The notes below the pieces were generated by a model that saw only the letters and a list, made by a program, of their open reading frames with translations, searched no databases and had not been told where the DNA came from. Source: Bizionia sp. M204 (lineage in GTDB: Bacteria > Bacteroidota > Bacteroidia > Flavobacteriales > Flavobacteriaceae). Taken from it: 64,000 nucleotides of DNA. The DNA lies in NCBI RefSeq assembly GCF_023205095.1, contig NZ_CP046242.1:2221001-2285000 (forward strand). The letters run 5' to 3'. Shown piece after piece: positions 39,022 through 50,964 of the stretch (its first letter is position 1; every line of letters begins with the position of its first letter). The position numbers and the translations under genes were made by a program.

Positions 39022-39062
39022 TCAAAAAGAAAACCCGAAATAACAAAATTTGCTATTTCGGG
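39022..39062 (-). terminator. Terminator of the dcw operon after ftsZ
   Basis: On the minus strand CCCGAAATAGC-aaatttt-GTTATTTCGGG followed by TTTTCTTTTTGA: eleven pairs with a G-U and a T run. Confidence 0.85.
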
Positions 39063-39099
39063 CCTTCATGAAGTTCAAACACTAAACTTAATACTATTT

Positions 39100-41064
39100 T
39101 TAATCGACGTTATCGTGTAAAAACGAATTGTTATTTCGTATTTGCATATCGTCGTTATCATCTAAACTGATACTGGTATTAGAAATATTAGAATCTGATG
39201 AATGTCTAGATTCGTCTAAATTTACACCTTGACGCTTATAAGCTGGTACACGCTCAATGTCATCAATTTTCGCACTATTAAACTTATAATTGAAGTTTTT
39301 CATTTTAAGTCTGCGTTCTGCAGCACGTTCTTTTAGCATTTCAGAAATAGGCGTATGAATGGGATCAATTTCTTCACCAGATACAGCGTCTTCCGCTTGT
39401 TCCGTGTGTAAGGTTTTCTTCTCAAAAACAACTTCTGAATCCTCAATATCAAGTTCCTTTTTTTGCTTGGTTTCAACTTGAGTCTTGGTGTTCATGCTAG
39501 ATTCTGCTTCAATATAATCATCTAAAGCATACCGAACTTCACCATTTTTATTGGATTCGGTTACGGGAATTATTTCAACATGATCTGTAACGTCTATTTT
39601 TTTTATATTTTCTTCCAGTTCATGCACTACCATATCATCAGCCTTATTTTCAATCGCTGAATTACTAAATGGCATATCAAACGTTAAGGTGATTTGTTGC
39701 TCTTCTTCAGGCTCTTCAAAAACGGTTTCTGACGTAACGTCTGCAGCAGGATTGGCATTGGTTATTACAAATTCATCCGAACTCACATCAGACAACACAT
39801 CCTCATGGGTTACATTCATATTTCGAATAGCATCGGTTGTTTTAATCAAACCCGTTCCTTCATCTTTTTTAGGTTCTGGTGATTTTAGCACTTCTAAATC
39901 CTCCAAATCCAAGGTGTGCTTAACCACTTTAGGCTCTACCTTTTCTTCAAAATCAATGCTTGGCATAATAATAGCCGGCTCACGTTCTTTACGTGTTAAG
40001 TCTTGCTCCATAGACTGCTCGTCTTCTAAGGCATGAATGACTTTTTTAATTTCGGTATTAGAAATTTCATCTTGTTGTTCAATGTCGAAACCCGTTGCAA
40101 TAATGGTTACTGCAATAGATTCGCCCAAACTTTCATCCTCACCAACACCCATAATAATATTGGCGCCATGTCCAGCTTCATCTTGAATATGATCATTAAT
40201 TTCACCTATTTCATCAATTGTAATTTCTTGTATTCCAGATACTATTAGCAGCAATACATTTTTAGCACCTGTAATTTTGTTATCGTTTAATAATGGTGAA
40301 TCCAAAGCTTTCCTAATAGCTTCTTTTGCACGATCTTGACCAGAGGATTTTGACGAACCCATAATAGCAGTTCCACTATTACTCAACACGGTTTTAGCGT
40401 CACGTAAATCAATATTTTGTGTGTAGTGATGCGTAATAACTTCGGCAATTCCACGTGCCGCAGTTGATAGGACTTCATCAGCTTTTGAGAACCCAGCTTT
40501 AAAGCCTAAATTCCCATAAACCTCACGCAGTTTATTATTGTTAATAACAACGAGTGAGTCTACAACACTTCGTAATTTTTCAATACCAATTTGGGCTTGT
40601 TCATTTCTCATTTTACCCTCAAAATGGAACGGCATGGTAACAATACCAACGGTTAAAATATCTAACTCTTTGGCCATTTTAGCTATAATTGGTGCGGCTC
40701 CTGTTCCGGTTCCACCACCCATTCCAGCGGTAATAAAAATCATTTTTGTATTGGTATCCAACATGCGCTGCAAGTCCTCAAAACTTTCAACGGCAGATTG
40801 CTCGCCAACATCCGGATTTGCACCTGCACCTAAACCTTCGGTTAAGTTTAACCCCAACTGAATTTTATTTGGAACACCACTGTTTTGAAGGGCTTGCGCA
40901 TCGGTATTACAAATTACAAAATCAACACCTTTAATCCCTTGTTGAAACATGTGATTAATGGCATTACTTCCGCCGCCCCCGACGCCTATTACTTTGATAA
41001 CATTTGATTGATTTTTAGGTAAATCAAAAGAAATGTTTGTTTCGAATTCTTTGTTGCTGCTCAT
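39100..41064 (-). CDS. ftsZ: Cell-division GTPase FtsZ
   Basis: 654 residues, long for the family because of a ~330-residue acidic linker after the core, as usual in Flavobacteriaceae. The tubulin-like GTPase part covers residues ~20-330: VIGVGGGGSNAINHM, the nucleotide loop GGGTGTG at 116-122 and the activation region KAGFSKADEVLSTAARGI. It forms the Z-ring at mid-cell and recruits FtsA and the septal machinery. A conserved short C-terminal peptide is replaced by an unrelated acidic tail (NNSFLHDNVD), possibly the FtsA contact. Last gene of the dcw operon; 61 bases after ftsA. Confidence 0.97.
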   Translation of the reverse strand: MSSNKEFETNISFDLPKNQSNVIKVIGVGGGGSNAINHMFQQGIKGVDFVICNTDAQALQNSGVPNKIQLGLNLTEGLGAGANPDVGEQSAVESFEDLQRMLDTNTKMIFITAGMGGGTGTGAAPIIAKMAKELDILTVGIVTMPFHFEGKMRNEQAQIGIEKLRSVVDSLVVINNNKLREVYGNLGFKAGFSKADEVLSTAARGIAEVITHHYTQNIDLRDAKTVLSNSGTAIMGSSKSSGQDRAKEAIRKALDSPLLNDNKITGAKNVLLLIVSGIQEITIDEIGEINDHIQDEAGHGANIIMGVGEDESLGESIAVTIIATGFDIEQQDEISNTEIKKVIHALEDEQSMEQDLTRKEREPAIIMPSIDFEEKVEPKVVKHTLDLEDLEVLKSPEPKKDEGTGLIKTTDAIRNMNVTHEDVLSDVSSDEFVITNANPAADVTSETVFEEPEEEQQITLTFDMPFSNSAIENKADDMVVHELEENIKKIDVTDHVEIIPVTESNKNGEVRYALDDYIEAESSMNTKTQVETKQKKELDIEDSEVVFEKKTLHTEQAEDAVSGEEIDPIHTPISEMLKERAAERRLKMKNFNYKFNSAKIDDIERVPAYKRQGVNLDESRHSSDSNISNTSISLDDNDDMQIRNNNSFLHDNVD

Positions 41065-41125
41065 GAATTTCGTTTTATATGTACTTAATTATTGTCTTAT
41101 TTATTATTCTTTTCTTGTGGTTGCC

Positions 41126-42442
41126 TTACTCGGCATTGTCTAAAAAATCTTTTATACGTTCTGAAAATTTGTCCAAAAAAGATTTTTTTGGTGGTTTTGG
41201 CTGCTCCTCTATAATTTCTTCTTCTTCTTCCGCTTCCGGTTCATTTATAGATTCCTCATAAGCGACTTCCATTTTTTTACGTTCTTGTCTTTTTAAGCCG
41301 TCCATGACTAATCCAACAGCTGTTGCATAAAGCGGACTCGTAACTTCATCATCACTATTGCCAGCTAAATGCTCGTTTGGAAAACCAATTCGGGTATCCA
41401 TACCCGTTATGTATTCTACCAACTGCTTTAAATGTTTTAGTTGTGCACCACCACCTGTTAAAACAATACCCGCAATTAGCTTTTTCTTTTGTTCTTCGTG
41501 ACCGTAATTTTTTATCTCTACATAAACTTGCTCCACAATTTCCACAACACGTGCATGGATAATTTTAGATAAGTTTTTTAAGGTGATTTCTTTCGGTTCA
41601 CGACCTCTTAATCCAGGAATAGAAACAATTTCATTTTCCTTATTTTCACCTGGCCACGCAGAACCAAATTTTATTTTAAGCAATTCGGCTTGTTTTTCAA
41701 TTATAGAACAACCCTCCTTAATATCTTCTGTGATAACATTACCTCCAAATGGAATAACAGCTGTATGACGAATAATACCATCTCTAAAAATGGCTAAATC
41801 CGTTGTACCACCACCTATATCTATTAATGCGACACCGGCTTCTTTTTCTTCCTGACTTAACACAGCATTTGCCGATGCTAAAGGCTCAAGCGTAATGCCA
41901 TCCAAATTTAATCCTGCACTTTTAATACAACGACCTACATTTCGGATAGATGATACTTGACCAACTACCACATGGAAATTAGCTTCCAGTCTGCCACCAT
42001 ACATACCCACGGGCTCTTTAATTTCCGCCTGACCATCCACTTTATATTCTTGTGGCAAAACATGAATTATTTCTTCACCAGGAAGCATGACTAACTTATG
42101 TACTTGGTTAATCAGTTTTTCAATATCCTCATCGTTAATTACCAGTTCGGAATTAGCACGCGTTATATAATCGCTGTGTTGTAAACTACGAATATGCTGA
42201 CCTGCAATACCAACCGTTACATTTTCAATTTTAACATCGCAAGCCGCTTCTGCTTCTTGCACTGCTAATTGAATAGACTGAATGGTTTGTGTAATATTAT
42301 TTACCACACCACGATGCACACCTAAACTTTTAGATTTTCCAATACCTAAAATCTCTACTTTTCCATATTCATTTTTACGACCAATCATAGCCACAATTTT
42401 TGTGGTTCCGATATCTAATCCTATTGCAATAGTTCCTTCCAT
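41126..42442 (-). CDS. ftsA: Cell-division protein FtsA
   Basis: 438 residues of the actin/Hsp70 ATPase fold: phosphate 1 loop AIGLDIGTTKIVAMIG, the FtsA-specific 1C domain region (residues ~80-160), phosphate 2 ALIDIGGGTTDLAIF and the adenosine loop GIVLTGGGAQL. It tethers FtsZ to the membrane; the acidic insert before the C-terminus (EAEEEEEIIEEQPKPPKKS) and the final KFSERIKDFLDN helix, the probable membrane-targeting amphipathic helix, are typical. Gap of 3 bases to ftsQ. Confidence 0.97.
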   Translation of the reverse strand: MEGTIAIGLDIGTTKIVAMIGRKNEYGKVEILGIGKSKSLGVHRGVVNNITQTIQSIQLAVQEAEAACDVKIENVTVGIAGQHIRSLQHSDYITRANSELVINDEDIEKLINQVHKLVMLPGEEIIHVLPQEYKVDGQAEIKEPVGMYGGRLEANFHVVVGQVSSIRNVGRCIKSAGLNLDGITLEPLASANAVLSQEEKEAGVALIDIGGGTTDLAIFRDGIIRHTAVIPFGGNVITEDIKEGCSIIEKQAELLKIKFGSAWPGENKENEIVSIPGLRGREPKEITLKNLSKIIHARVVEIVEQVYVEIKNYGHEEQKKKLIAGIVLTGGGAQLKHLKQLVEYITGMDTRIGFPNEHLAGNSDDEVTSPLYATAVGLVMDGLKRQERKKMEVAYEESINEPEAEEEEEIIEEQPKPPKKSFLDKFSERIKDFLDNAE

Positions 42443-42445
42443 GAT

Positions 42446-43165
42446 TTAAGATTTAGTGCACACTACTTGGCTATCAAACTGCAGATTCACCTTACTGTAA
42501 TTATTCAATATCTTTTCTTTAAATGCCTTTTTATAAAAGACTTTTAAATTATTTATTTTCTTATCTAATTTTTCTAAACCGCCAACATATACTTCAAAAG
42601 CGCATTGTCTTAACCGCAGTGAGATACTTTTGTCTTTATGCTGATGAATGCTCGTAACATGTTTACTTAAAAACGCATCATCTTTAACTTTCATTGCCAT
42701 TTCATACACGTTTTGAAGGTTGTTTTTTGACACATCTCCTGTAACAAGTGGCACTCTAGCTGTATAATTTGTTGATAACGGCATGTAATTCCCGGCATCA
42801 TCAATATAAAAAGACGCCGAATGTTCAACTCGGGCTATCGGTTTTTTTTGTTCTACATCAGCAACTAAACGTCCGTTAACATCAACAAACACTTGGGCTG
42901 ACTTAATCATTGGATTAGAATTCAGGGCAGATTCCAATAAATTCAAATCTATGGTTTCTTTAGGCACATTTTTAGTACCTCCTTGATTTACTATTAACAA
43001 TTTACTAACAGTTTCATGTGTAATAAACAGGTTATCCTCTCCATTGAAATTAATTTCCGGATTACTCACCAAACGTTTGTCATTTTTCTTGGAAGAAAAT
43101 GCAAATAAACCGACTACTAGCATTAGTAGAAAGAACATCTTTATATAGTTCCAATTAATTTTCAT
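42446..43165 (-). CDS. ftsQ: Cell-division protein FtsQ/DivIB
   Basis: 239 residues: short cytoplasmic N-terminus, one membrane helix (about 9-24), a POTRA-like segment (GEDNLFITHETVSKLLIV...NSNPMIKSAQVFVDVNGRLVADV) and a beta domain with PIARVEHSASFYIDDAGNYMPLS. It connects early and late divisome proteins in the periplasm. FtsQ is poorly conserved in this phylum, but position between murC and ftsA and fold order settle the call. It overlaps the end of murC by 11 bases. Confidence 0.92.
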   Translation of the reverse strand: MKINWNYIKMFFLLMLVVGLFAFSSKKNDKRLVSNPEINFNGEDNLFITHETVSKLLIVNQGGTKNVPKETIDLNLLESALNSNPMIKSAQVFVDVNGRLVADVEQKKPIARVEHSASFYIDDAGNYMPLSTNYTARVPLVTGDVSKNNLQNVYEMAMKVKDDAFLSKHVTSIHQHKDKSISLRLRQCAFEVYVGGLEKLDKKINNLKVFYKKAFKEKILNNYSKVNLQFDSQVVCTKS

Positions 43166-44507
43166 GACTCAAAGCTTGTTTTATATGTTTTACTTGTTCG
43201 CCAATATCGCCAGCTCCAATTGTTAAAATAACATCTGCTTGACTTGCTTTAACTTTGTTAATTAAATCAGATTTTGAAATGAGTTGTTTATGCGCATTCG
43301 TCATTTTTTCTAATAACCACGATGCTGTAACACCTTCAATTGGTAATTCGCGTGCTGGATAAATGTCCAACAACATCACCTCGTCAAATTGTGATAGACT
43401 CTCTGCAAAATCTTCAGCAAAATCCCGGGTTCTACTAAATAAATGGGGTTGAAAAATAGCCAAAACCTGTTTTCCAGGATACATTTCTCGAACCGCCTGA
43501 TGTACGGCATTTATTTCTTCCGGATGATGGGCATAATCATCAATATACACCAAATCATCTTGTTTTATATGATATGAAAATCTGCGTTTTACGCCTTTGT
43601 AAGACGCTAAAGCTTTGACGATCTGTTGGTGAGGGCAACCATATTCTACAGCCATCGCCAAGGCTATTAGTGCATTAGACAAATTATGTCTACCAGGTAG
43701 GTTAAATTCTAAATTTTCAAGTATCGTTTTTGGTGTTTTTACATCGAAAATATACGCACCGTTTTCAATTTTTATATTTTGAACGGAATAATCCGAATCA
43801 TCTTCAATACCATAAGTAAGTCCTGAAATTGGCAAACCATTTTTTACAAATAACGTTCCACCTTCCTTTAATTTATGCGCAAAATCGTGAAAGGATTTTT
43901 CCAATTCAGAAGCATCGCCATAAATATCCAAATGATCCGCATCCATGGATGTGATACACGCTATATTCGGTGAGAGCGTTAAGAAGGACCTATCAAATTC
44001 ATCGGCTTCTACAACGGATACCTCCGTACCATTTAAAATTAAATTCGAATTGTAATTCTCACTTATACCACCCAAAAATGCCGTAACAGGAACATCACAA
44101 ACATTCATTATATGTCCTAAAATACTGGTTGTTGTTGTTTTTCCGTGGGTACCTGCAACTGCTAAACAGAAGGTATTTTCGGTAATTAATCCCAATACTT
44201 GAGAGCGTTTTAAAACGCGATAACCACTATTATTAAAATAGGCCAATTCCTTATGATCTTTTGGAACAGCAGGCGTATAAACCACTAACGTGTTGGTACT
44301 ATTCAATAAATAATCTTCTAAATTAGCTACTGTATCTTCAAAATGAACTGAAATACCTAAATCAATTAATGCTTCCGTAATGTCGGAAGGTGTTTTATCA
44401 TATCCCGACACGCGTTTACCATTCGCATGAAAATATCGAGCAAGCGCACTCATACCGATACCTCCAATACCAATGAAATAGACGTTATGTATAGAATCTA
44501 GATTCAT
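43155..44507 (-). CDS. murC: UDP-N-acetylmuramate--L-alanine ligase
   Basis: 450 residues, three Mur-ligase domains: N-terminal Rossmann [21 protein letters not shown] site [31 protein letters not shown], and the C-terminal domain with [10 protein letters not shown]. It adds L-Ala to UDP-MurNAc, the first step of stem-peptide synthesis in the cytoplasm. Starts within the last four bases of murG, so translation is coupled. Confidence 0.97.
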   Translation of the reverse strand: MNLDSIHNVYFIGIGGIGMSALARYFHANGKRVSGYDKTPSDITEALIDLGISVHFEDTVANLEDYLLNSTNTLVVYTPAVPKDHKELAYFNNSGYRVLKRSQVLGLITENTFCLAVAGTHGKTTTTSILGHIMNVCDVPVTAFLGGISENYNSNLILNGTEVSVVEADEFDRSFLTLSPNIACITSMDADHLDIYGDASELEKSFHDFAHKLKEGGTLFVKNGLPISGLTYGIEDDSDYSVQNIKIENGAYIFDVKTPKTILENLEFNLPGRHNLSNALIALAMAVEYGCPHQQIVKALASYKGVKRRFSYHIKQDDLVYIDDYAHHPEEINAVHQAVREMYPGKQVLAIFQPHLFSRTRDFAEDFAESLSQFDEVMLLDIYPARELPIEGVTASWLLEKMTNAHKQLISKSDLINKVKASQADVILTIGAGDIGEQVKHIKQALSHEN

Positions 44508-45619
44508 TTATTCGATTTATTTAATAGCAACTCTACTTCATCAGCAATATGAGTCGTTGCATCTACCATAGCTAACTTTTTTATATTATCGCCTAGCATT
44601 TGTTGCTTTTCTGGTGCAATAATTAATTGGGTGAATTTATTTTGAAAATCCACTTCCAAATCATTTTCTGTTATTAATATAGCTGCGTCTTCATCTACAA
44701 TTGCTTGCGCATTTTTTGCTTGATGGTCTTCGGCTACATTAGGGGACGGAATGAAAATAACCGGTTTGCCAACAATGCATAATTCCGAAACCGAAATTGC
44801 ACCTGCACGCGATATAATAATATCGGCCGCCGCATAAACATAAGCCATATCGTTAATAAACGCATGAACTTGGATGTTTTTAGTGTTTCCGTAAATTTTG
44901 TATTTATCATAATACAACTTACCACACTGCCAGATAACCTGAATATTATGGGTTAATAAGAAATCGAGTTCCTTTTCAATCAACTCATTAATCCGTCTAG
45001 CTCCTAAACTTCCTCCTAAAACAAGAATGGTTTTTTTATCTTTTTCAAGCGAAAATTGCCCGAAAGCATCATCCCGTTTTTTGGCAATATGCAACAAGTC
45101 CGCTCGCACTGGATTTCCCGTTTTTATGATTTTATCTTTAGGGAAAAATCGTTCTAATCCATCATAAGCCACACAAATTTTATCAGCCTTTTTGGCCAAT
45201 AACTTATTGGTTATTCCAGGGTATGAATTTTGTTCTTGAATTAAACTCGGGATGCCTTTTGATGTAGCAATCTGCAATAAAGGACCACTAGCAAAGCCGC
45301 CAGTTCCAATTACCACGTCTGGCTTGAATTCGGCAATTATTTGGCGTGATTTCCATAAACTACTTATCAGTTTAAAGGGAAAGCTTAAATTCTTCAACGT
45401 TAATTCTCGTTGGATTCCAGAAATCCACAAGCCTATAATTTTATAGCCCGCTTGTGGTACCTTATCCATTTCCATACGGCCTTTTGCGCCTACAAATAAA
45501 AATTCAGCATTTGGAAAACGCGACTTCAATTCGTTTGCAATAGCAACAGCTGGATAAATATGACCACCTGTACCACCGCCTGAAAGAATTATTTTGTATG
45601 TCTTATTCGTATTTGTCAC
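44504..45619 (-). CDS. murG: UDP-GlcNAc:undecaprenyl-PP-MurNAc-pentapeptide GlcNAc transferase
   Basis: 371 residues, GT-B fold: the glycine loop [19 protein letters not shown] at the N-terminus, [25 protein letters not shown], and the donor-binding [12 protein letters not shown] and [14 protein letters not shown] in the C-terminal half. It converts lipid I to lipid II at the cytoplasmic face of the inner membrane. Overlaps murC by four bases; 22 bases after ftsW. Confidence 0.97.
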   Translation of the reverse strand: MTNTNKTYKIILSGGGTGGHIYPAVAIANELKSRFPNAEFLFVGAKGRMEMDKVPQAGYKIIGLWISGIQRELTLKNLSFPFKLISSLWKSRQIIAEFKPDVVIGTGGFASGPLLQIATSKGIPSLIQEQNSYPGITNKLLAKKADKICVAYDGLERFFPKDKIIKTGNPVRADLLHIAKKRDDAFGQFSLEKDKKTILVLGGSLGARRINELIEKELDFLLTHNIQVIWQCGKLYYDKYKIYGNTKNIQVHAFINDMAYVYAAADIIISRAGAISVSELCIVGKPVIFIPSPNVAEDHQAKNAQAIVDEDAAILITENDLEVDFQNKFTQLIIAPEKQQMLGDNIKKLAMVDATTHIADEVELLLNKSNK

Positions 45620-45641
45620 TACTCTGTGTAATTTCTTCTTA

Positions 45642-46835
45642 TTAAAGTGTTTCCGTTAAAATATCCAAAGGATTATCTTCGCGTTGTTCACTATTTACTA
45701 TTTCTTCTCGTTTTGCACTAACGCTTAGAATAATTCCGAGCGCCAAACAGGTCATCCAAATAGATGTTCCTCCACTACTTATTAAGGGCAAGGTTTGGCC
45801 TGTAACTGGAAATAATTGTACTGCTACAGCCATGTTTATTAAGGCTTGGAAAACAATAGGCAAACCAACACCTAAAACAACTAGTTTTCCGAATATGGTT
45901 TCTGATTTTTGGGAAACAATAACAATTCGAAACAATAAAGCCAAATACAAAAATAACACGGAGAAACCACCAATTAATCCGTACTCCTCCACAATGATGG
46001 CGAAAATAAAATCGGATGATGACTGCGGTAAAAAGTTTTTCTGATAACTCTTGCCTGGCCCAACGCCTTGCACGCCTCCAGTTGCAATGGCTATCTTTGC
46101 TTTTTCTATTTGATAATCTTCTTCTGTAATAGCATCATCGGAAAAACTTTCCACACGACTCATCCATGTATCCACACGGTTTGGCATAGCATCTGGAAAG
46201 GCTTTTGCCGTTAACACAAAAAGCGTTAAGGCTAGGATGCCCAAACCGATTATAATTCCTAGATAACGAACCGGATAGCCACCCAAAAACACAAGGATTA
46301 CAACCATACTGAACATAATAGCAGCCGTTGAAAAGTTGGCTGGCAAAATTAGTGCTAGCACAAAAAACACCGGCGTCCAAAGTGGCAGAATGGATTCCTT
46401 AAAGGTGATTACTCGATCCTTAATTTTAGCCATATAGTGTGCCACATAAACCATGAGCACCACAAATGCAAAAGTAGATGTCTGAAAAGACATACCTACC
46501 ACCGGTATTTGAATCCAGCGACTCGTGTTGGTTCCAGCGCTGGATGACCCTTGCATAAGCGTTAAAACCAGCAACATTAAAACTACCGGTAACAGCAAAA
46601 TGGAAATAGCTCGAAAATACTTGTAAGGCATTTTATGAACGATAAAAACAATTAAAAACCCTAACACCAAATGCATAATGTGACCAAAAAATATGGAGAA
46701 TGTCCCTTTTCCAGCACCGTTGTACGCTAAATTACTAGCCGCACTATAAACTGGTAAAAAGGAAAATATAGCCAATAGCGCCACTATTGCCCATAGATAT
46801 TTATCACCTTTTATGTTTTTAATAATTGGATGCAC
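45642..46835 (-). CDS. ftsW: Septal peptidoglycan polymerase FtsW
   Basis: 397 residues with ten predicted membrane helices, a SEDS-family protein. Signature blocks: [41 protein letters not shown] with the periplasmic catalytic loop region, and [18 protein letters not shown]. With FtsI it polymerises septal peptidoglycan from lipid II. Located between murD and murG as in most dcw clusters. Confidence 0.96.
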   Translation of the reverse strand: MHPIIKNIKGDKYLWAIVALLAIFSFLPVYSAASNLAYNGAGKGTFSIFFGHIMHLVLGFLIVFIVHKMPYKYFRAISILLLPVVLMLLVLTLMQGSSSAGTNTSRWIQIPVVGMSFQTSTFAFVVLMVYVAHYMAKIKDRVITFKESILPLWTPVFFVLALILPANFSTAAIMFSMVVILVFLGGYPVRYLGIIIGLGILALTLFVLTAKAFPDAMPNRVDTWMSRVESFSDDAITEEDYQIEKAKIAIATGGVQGVGPGKSYQKNFLPQSSSDFIFAIIVEEYGLIGGFSVLFLYLALLFRIVIVSQKSETIFGKLVVLGVGLPIVFQALINMAVAVQLFPVTGQTLPLISSGGTSIWMTCLALGIILSVSAKREEIVNSEQREDNPLDILTETL

Positions 46836-46903
46836 TTGTTTTTTTTTGTTATCTCTGTTACCTTTTTAATCACTTTGCAATACGCTAAATGATACTTCTA
46901 TTT

Positions 46904-48235
46904 TTATAAATTTCTTACCGATTCTTTAAATTGACGACCACGATCTTCATAATTTTCGAATAAATCGAAGCTTGCACAAGCTGGAGATAGTAAAACATTA
47001 TCACCTGATTCTGCAATTTTATAAGCAATCTTAACCGCTTCATTCATGTAATGGGTTTCCACAATAATATCAACCATGGATTCAAAATTCTCAAACAATT
47101 TCTTATTGTCAACACCCAAACAAATAATGGCTTTTACTTTTTCATTGATAAACGGAAACAACTCTTGATAATCATTTCCTTTATCTTGCCCTCCAACAAT
47201 CCAAACGGTTGGTGCGTTCATGCTTTCTAAAGCATAATAAGTAGCATTAACGTTGGTGGCTTTGGAATCGTTGATGTAATTCACTTTATTAATTTTCAAA
47301 ACCTGCTCCAAGCGATGCTCGACACCATGAAAATTCTCTAAACTTTCACGAATAGTTTGTTTTCTTATTTTTAGTAAGTGCGCAACGGTAGACGCTGCCA
47401 TAGCGTTCTTAATATTGTGTTTTCCTTGTAATGCTATATCCTTTGTTGGCATAATTATTTGATTGTTATCTATTGTTATTTTTAGTGTCTCTTTTTCTAA
47501 ATACGCGCCATTTTCTATAATTTTCGTTAATGAAAACGGCAATAATGTTGATTGAACTGGGTGTTTTTCTAGCCAATTGGTGATGACTTCATCATCGGCA
47601 TCATAAATCAAATAATCTTCAGATGTTTGATTCATGGCAATTCTAAATTTTGAGGCGATATAATTATCAAATTTATAATCATACCGATCCAAATGATCTG
47701 GTGTTATGTTTAGTAAAACAGCAATGTGTGGTTTAAAATGAACACAATTATCTAATTGAAAACTGCTAATTTCTAGCACATAGTTTGGGAAATTATTTTC
47801 CAAAACCTGCTTTGCAAAACTGTCGCCAATATTTCCGGCTAAACCAACTTCCAATTCTTGTTTTAACACATGATGTGTTAATGAAGCTGTTGTTGTTTTG
47901 CCATTACTACCAGTTATCCCAACTAAGGTTGCTTGAGTATATTGCGATGCAAATTCAATTTCAGAAATTACTGAAATACCTTTTGCTTTAAGTTGCTTTA
48001 CAATTGGAACCGTATCTGGAATCCCAGGACTTTTTACAACTAAATCAGAATTTAAAACCTGTGATTCTGTGTGCTGCTCAGACTCCCATTCAATCTCATT
48101 ATGTTTAAGAACGTTTATATATTTCTCTTTAATTTTTCCTTTATCTGAAACAAAAACCTCAAAGCCTTTTGCTTTTCCTAAAAGTGCTGCTCCTACACCA
48201 CTTTCTCCTCCTCCTAATACGACTAATCGTTTCAT
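46904..48235 (-). CDS. murD: UDP-N-acetylmuramoylalanine--D-glutamate ligase
   Basis: 443 residues: N-terminal VVLGGGESGVGAALLGKAKG, ATP loop VGITGSNGKTTTASLTHH, LNITPDHLDRY and the C-terminal NDSKATNVNATYYAL and LLSPACASFDLF motifs, all specific for MurD. It adds D-Glu to UDP-MurNAc-L-Ala. 22 bases after mraY, 68 bases before ftsW. Confidence 0.97.
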   Translation of the reverse strand: MKRLVVLGGGESGVGAALLGKAKGFEVFVSDKGKIKEKYINVLKHNEIEWESEQHTESQVLNSDLVVKSPGIPDTVPIVKQLKAKGISVISEIEFASQYTQATLVGITGSNGKTTTASLTHHVLKQELEVGLAGNIGDSFAKQVLENNFPNYVLEISSFQLDNCVHFKPHIAVLLNITPDHLDRYDYKFDNYIASKFRIAMNQTSEDYLIYDADDEVITNWLEKHPVQSTLLPFSLTKIIENGAYLEKETLKITIDNNQIIMPTKDIALQGKHNIKNAMAASTVAHLLKIRKQTIRESLENFHGVEHRLEQVLKINKVNYINDSKATNVNATYYALESMNAPTVWIVGGQDKGNDYQELFPFINEKVKAIICLGVDNKKLFENFESMVDIIVETHYMNEAVKIAYKIAESGDNVLLSPACASFDLFENYEDRGRQFKESVRNL

Positions 48236-48257
48236 TCTAAATCAGCGCTTTTATTTG

Positions 48258-49499
48258 CTATCTAATTTTTAGGGTTACAATGGAAATAATGGCGAGTAAA
48301 ATGCCAATAATCCAAAAACGTGTCACTATTTTGCTTTCATGATAACCTGATTTTTGATAGTGATGGTGCAAAGGCGCCATTTTAAAAACTCGCCTGCCCT
48401 CACCATATTTTTTCTTAGTATATTTAAACCAACTAACCTGCATGACTACAGATAGATTTTCTGCCAAGAATATTCCACATAACACCGGAATTAACCATTC
48501 TTTTCTAACGGCAATGGCTATAACTGCTATAATTCCACCTATAGTTAAACTTCCTGTATCTCCCATAAATACTTGAGCTGGATAAGCATTATACCAAAGG
48601 AATCCAATGAGCGCGCCAACAAAAGCGGCTATATAAATGGTAATTTCTTCAACACGCGGTATGTACATAATGTTTAAATAATCTGAAAACACGATGTTAC
48701 CAGAAACCCATGCAAAAATGCCAAGGGTTAATACTATAATTGCCGAAGTTCCAGCTGCCAAACCATCAATACCATCGGTAAGGTTAGCACCATTTGAAAC
48801 GGCAGTTATGATAAAAATGGTTACTAGAATAAAAATAATCCAGGCATACTTTCCTAAATCTGGGCTTATCCATGTAATTAAATCGGCATAATCAAATTCA
48901 TTTTCTTTAACGAACGGAATGGTTGTTTTTGTAGATTTTTCTTCTAATTGAAACAGTTTTGACGATTCTACTTTTGGATTAGCCGCCAATATTTCTTGTT
49001 GTTGTTCTTGCGGTAATTTCTCTTTTAGAGTAACATCGGGATGAAAATATAAAGTGGCACCCACAATAATTCCTAAACCAATTTGACCCAACACTTTAAA
49101 TCGGCCTTTTAATCCTTCTTTGTCATTTTTAAATTTCTTGATATAATCATCAATAAACCCAATAGTTCCCATCCAAAGTGTGGTTATAACTAATAGAATG
49201 ATATAGATGTTTTCTAATTTTGCAAATAACAAAACAGGAATTAAGGTTGCTAGAATGATTATAATTCCACCCATAGTTGGCGTTCCAGCTTTTTCTACTT
49301 GACCATCTAAACCTAAATCGCGAATGGTTTCACCTACTTGCTGTTTTTGAAGAAAGCGAATAATTCGTCTCCCAAAAATTGTGGATATCAACAAGGATAA
49401 TATAATAGTCACAGCTGCTCTAAAGGTTAAGAAACCAAATAAAGCAGATCCCGGAAAATCATAATATTTGTCTAAATATTCAAATAGGTAATACAGCAT
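48258..49499 (-). CDS. mraY: Phospho-MurNAc-pentapeptide translocase
   Basis: 413 residues, about ten membrane helices. Motifs: [24 protein letters not shown] with the catalytic Asp pair, [17 protein letters not shown], and [12 protein letters not shown]. It is longer than proteobacterial MraY because of a ~55-residue insert (about 165-220, [18 protein letters not shown] region) that is common in Bacteroidota. It makes lipid I at the inner membrane. One base from murE. Confidence 0.97.
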   Translation of the reverse strand: MLYYLFEYLDKYYDFPGSALFGFLTFRAAVTIILSLLISTIFGRRIIRFLQKQQVGETIRDLGLDGQVEKAGTPTMGGIIIILATLIPVLLFAKLENIYIILLVITTLWMGTIGFIDDYIKKFKNDKEGLKGRFKVLGQIGLGIIVGATLYFHPDVTLKEKLPQEQQQEILAANPKVESSKLFQLEEKSTKTTIPFVKENEFDYADLITWISPDLGKYAWIIFILVTIFIITAVSNGANLTDGIDGLAAGTSAIIVLTLGIFAWVSGNIVFSDYLNIMYIPRVEEITIYIAAFVGALIGFLWYNAYPAQVFMGDTGSLTIGGIIAVIAIAVRKEWLIPVLCGIFLAENLSVVMQVSWFKYTKKKYGEGRRVFKMAPLHHHYQKSGYHESKIVTRFWIIGILLAIISIVTLKIR

Positions 49500-49500
49500 A

Positions 49501-50964
49501 TTATTTTTCTAATTGATTTAATAGTTCTTGAACAATTTTGAAGTCATCGAAATCAAAACGTTCGCCATTTATTTCTTGATAATTTTCATGACCCTTCCCT
49601 GCGATTAAAATAATATCATTAGGTTTTGCCATTTGACAAGCCGTTTTAATAGCTTGTTTTCTATTAGTAATTGAAACGGTTTTTTTAAAATTTTGAGGCT
49701 CAACACCTGCTTCGACCTCATTCAAAATTGTTTCTGGATTTTCTGTTCGTGGATTATCACTGGTAAAAACAACTTGCGTACTCAAAGCCGAAGCAATATG
49801 TCCCATTTTAGGTCGCTTGGTTTTATCACGATCACCTCCACAACCAACAACCGTTATCAGTTCTTCGTTTTTAGTTCGGATGCTATTAATGGTTTCCAAT
49901 ACATTTTTCAAAGCATCAGGCGTATGCGCATAATCTACAATAGCCGTTATTTTTGATTCGGAAATTAGATATTGAAAACGTCCTGAAACACTTTTTAAAT
50001 CGCTTATCAATCTTAAAATTTCCACTTTCTCTAAACCTAATAATTCAGCGGTTGCATAAATTGCCAACACGTTATAAGCATTGAAACTTCCTATTAATCG
50101 CGTCCAAACTTCGCTATCATTAATTTTTAGTAATAATCCTGTAAACTGATTTTCTAAAATTTGCGCTTTATAATCTGCATAACTTTTTAAGGCGTAGGTA
50201 TGTTTTTTGGCGGCAGAATTCTGCAACATGATCAAACCATTTTTATCATCCACATTTACTAATGCGAATGCATTTTTAGACAAGCCATCAAAAAAAGCTT
50301 TTTTCACATCGCGATACTCCGCAAAACTGCTGTGATAATCCAAATGATCATGGGTTAAATTGGTGAAAATCCCACCTTCAAATTGTAACCCTTCCGTACG
50401 TTTTTGATGAATACCATGCGAGCTGACTTCCATAAAACAAAACTCGACTCCAGCATCATTCATCTGTTTTAAATAGCTGTTGATAGTAATGGAATCTGGT
50501 GTTGTATGTGTGGCTTTAAATTCAGCATCATCCACCATAATTTTAACGGTAGATAACAAACCAACCTTATAACCCGCATTTTTAAATAACTGATATAATA
50601 AAGTGGCAATAGTCGTTTTTCCATTGGTTCCCGTAACACCAACTAATTTTAAATTAGCCGAAGGAACACCATAAAAATTAGAAGCCATAATTGCCAAAGC
50701 ACTCGACGTATCACTGACCTCAACATAGACTATGTTGTTAATTAAAGTATCTGGAAGGTGTTCACAAACTACCGCAACACACCCTTGATTAATGGCGGTT
50801 TGAATATAATCATGACCATCTGAAACGGTCCCTTTTACAGCGATGAATACGTCATTTTTAGTCACCTTTCTAGAATGGAAAACCAAATTATTTACAGACA
50901 CAGTCGTACTTCCTGCAACAGCAAGTAACGGTACTTTATAGAGTATGTCTTTTAAAATCATCAT
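49501..50964 (-). CDS. murE: UDP-MurNAc-tripeptide synthetase (meso-DAP adding)
   Basis: 487 residues: [19 protein letters not shown] as ATP loop, [17 protein letters not shown], and in the C-terminal domain [17 protein letters not shown] and [10 protein letters not shown]. The DNPRxE motif is the signature for meso-diaminopimelate as the added residue rather than lysine. Start chosen at 50964, overlapping the ftsI stop by four bases. Confidence 0.97.
   Translation of the reverse strand: MMILKDILYKVPLLAVAGSTTVSVNNLVFHSRKVTKNDVFIAVKGTVSDGHDYIQTAINQGCVAVVCEHLPDTLINNIVYVEVSDTSSALAIMASNFYGVPSANLKLVGVTGTNGKTTIATLLYQLFKNAGYKVGLLSTVKIMVDDAEFKATHTTPDSITINSYLKQMNDAGVEFCFMEVSSHGIHQKRTEGLQFEGGIFTNLTHDHLDYHSSFAEYRDVKKAFFDGLSKNAFALVNVDDKNGLIMLQNSAAKKHTYALKSYADYKAQILENQFTGLLLKINDSEVWTRLIGSFNAYNVLAIYATAELLGLEKVEILRLISDLKSVSGRFQYLISESKITAIVDYAHTPDALKNVLETINSIRTKNEELITVVGCGGDRDKTKRPKMGHIASALSTQVVFTSDNPRTENPETILNEVEAGVEPQNFKKTVSITNRKQAIKTACQMAKPNDIILIAGKGHENYQEINGERFDFDDFKIVQELLNQLEK

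Noticed and set aside
39689-40036. Forward-strand frame of 115 codons within ftsZ
   Set aside because: Antisense shadow of the FtsZ linker, Ser-rich and without any motif; the same holds for forward frames in ftsA, murG and mraY.
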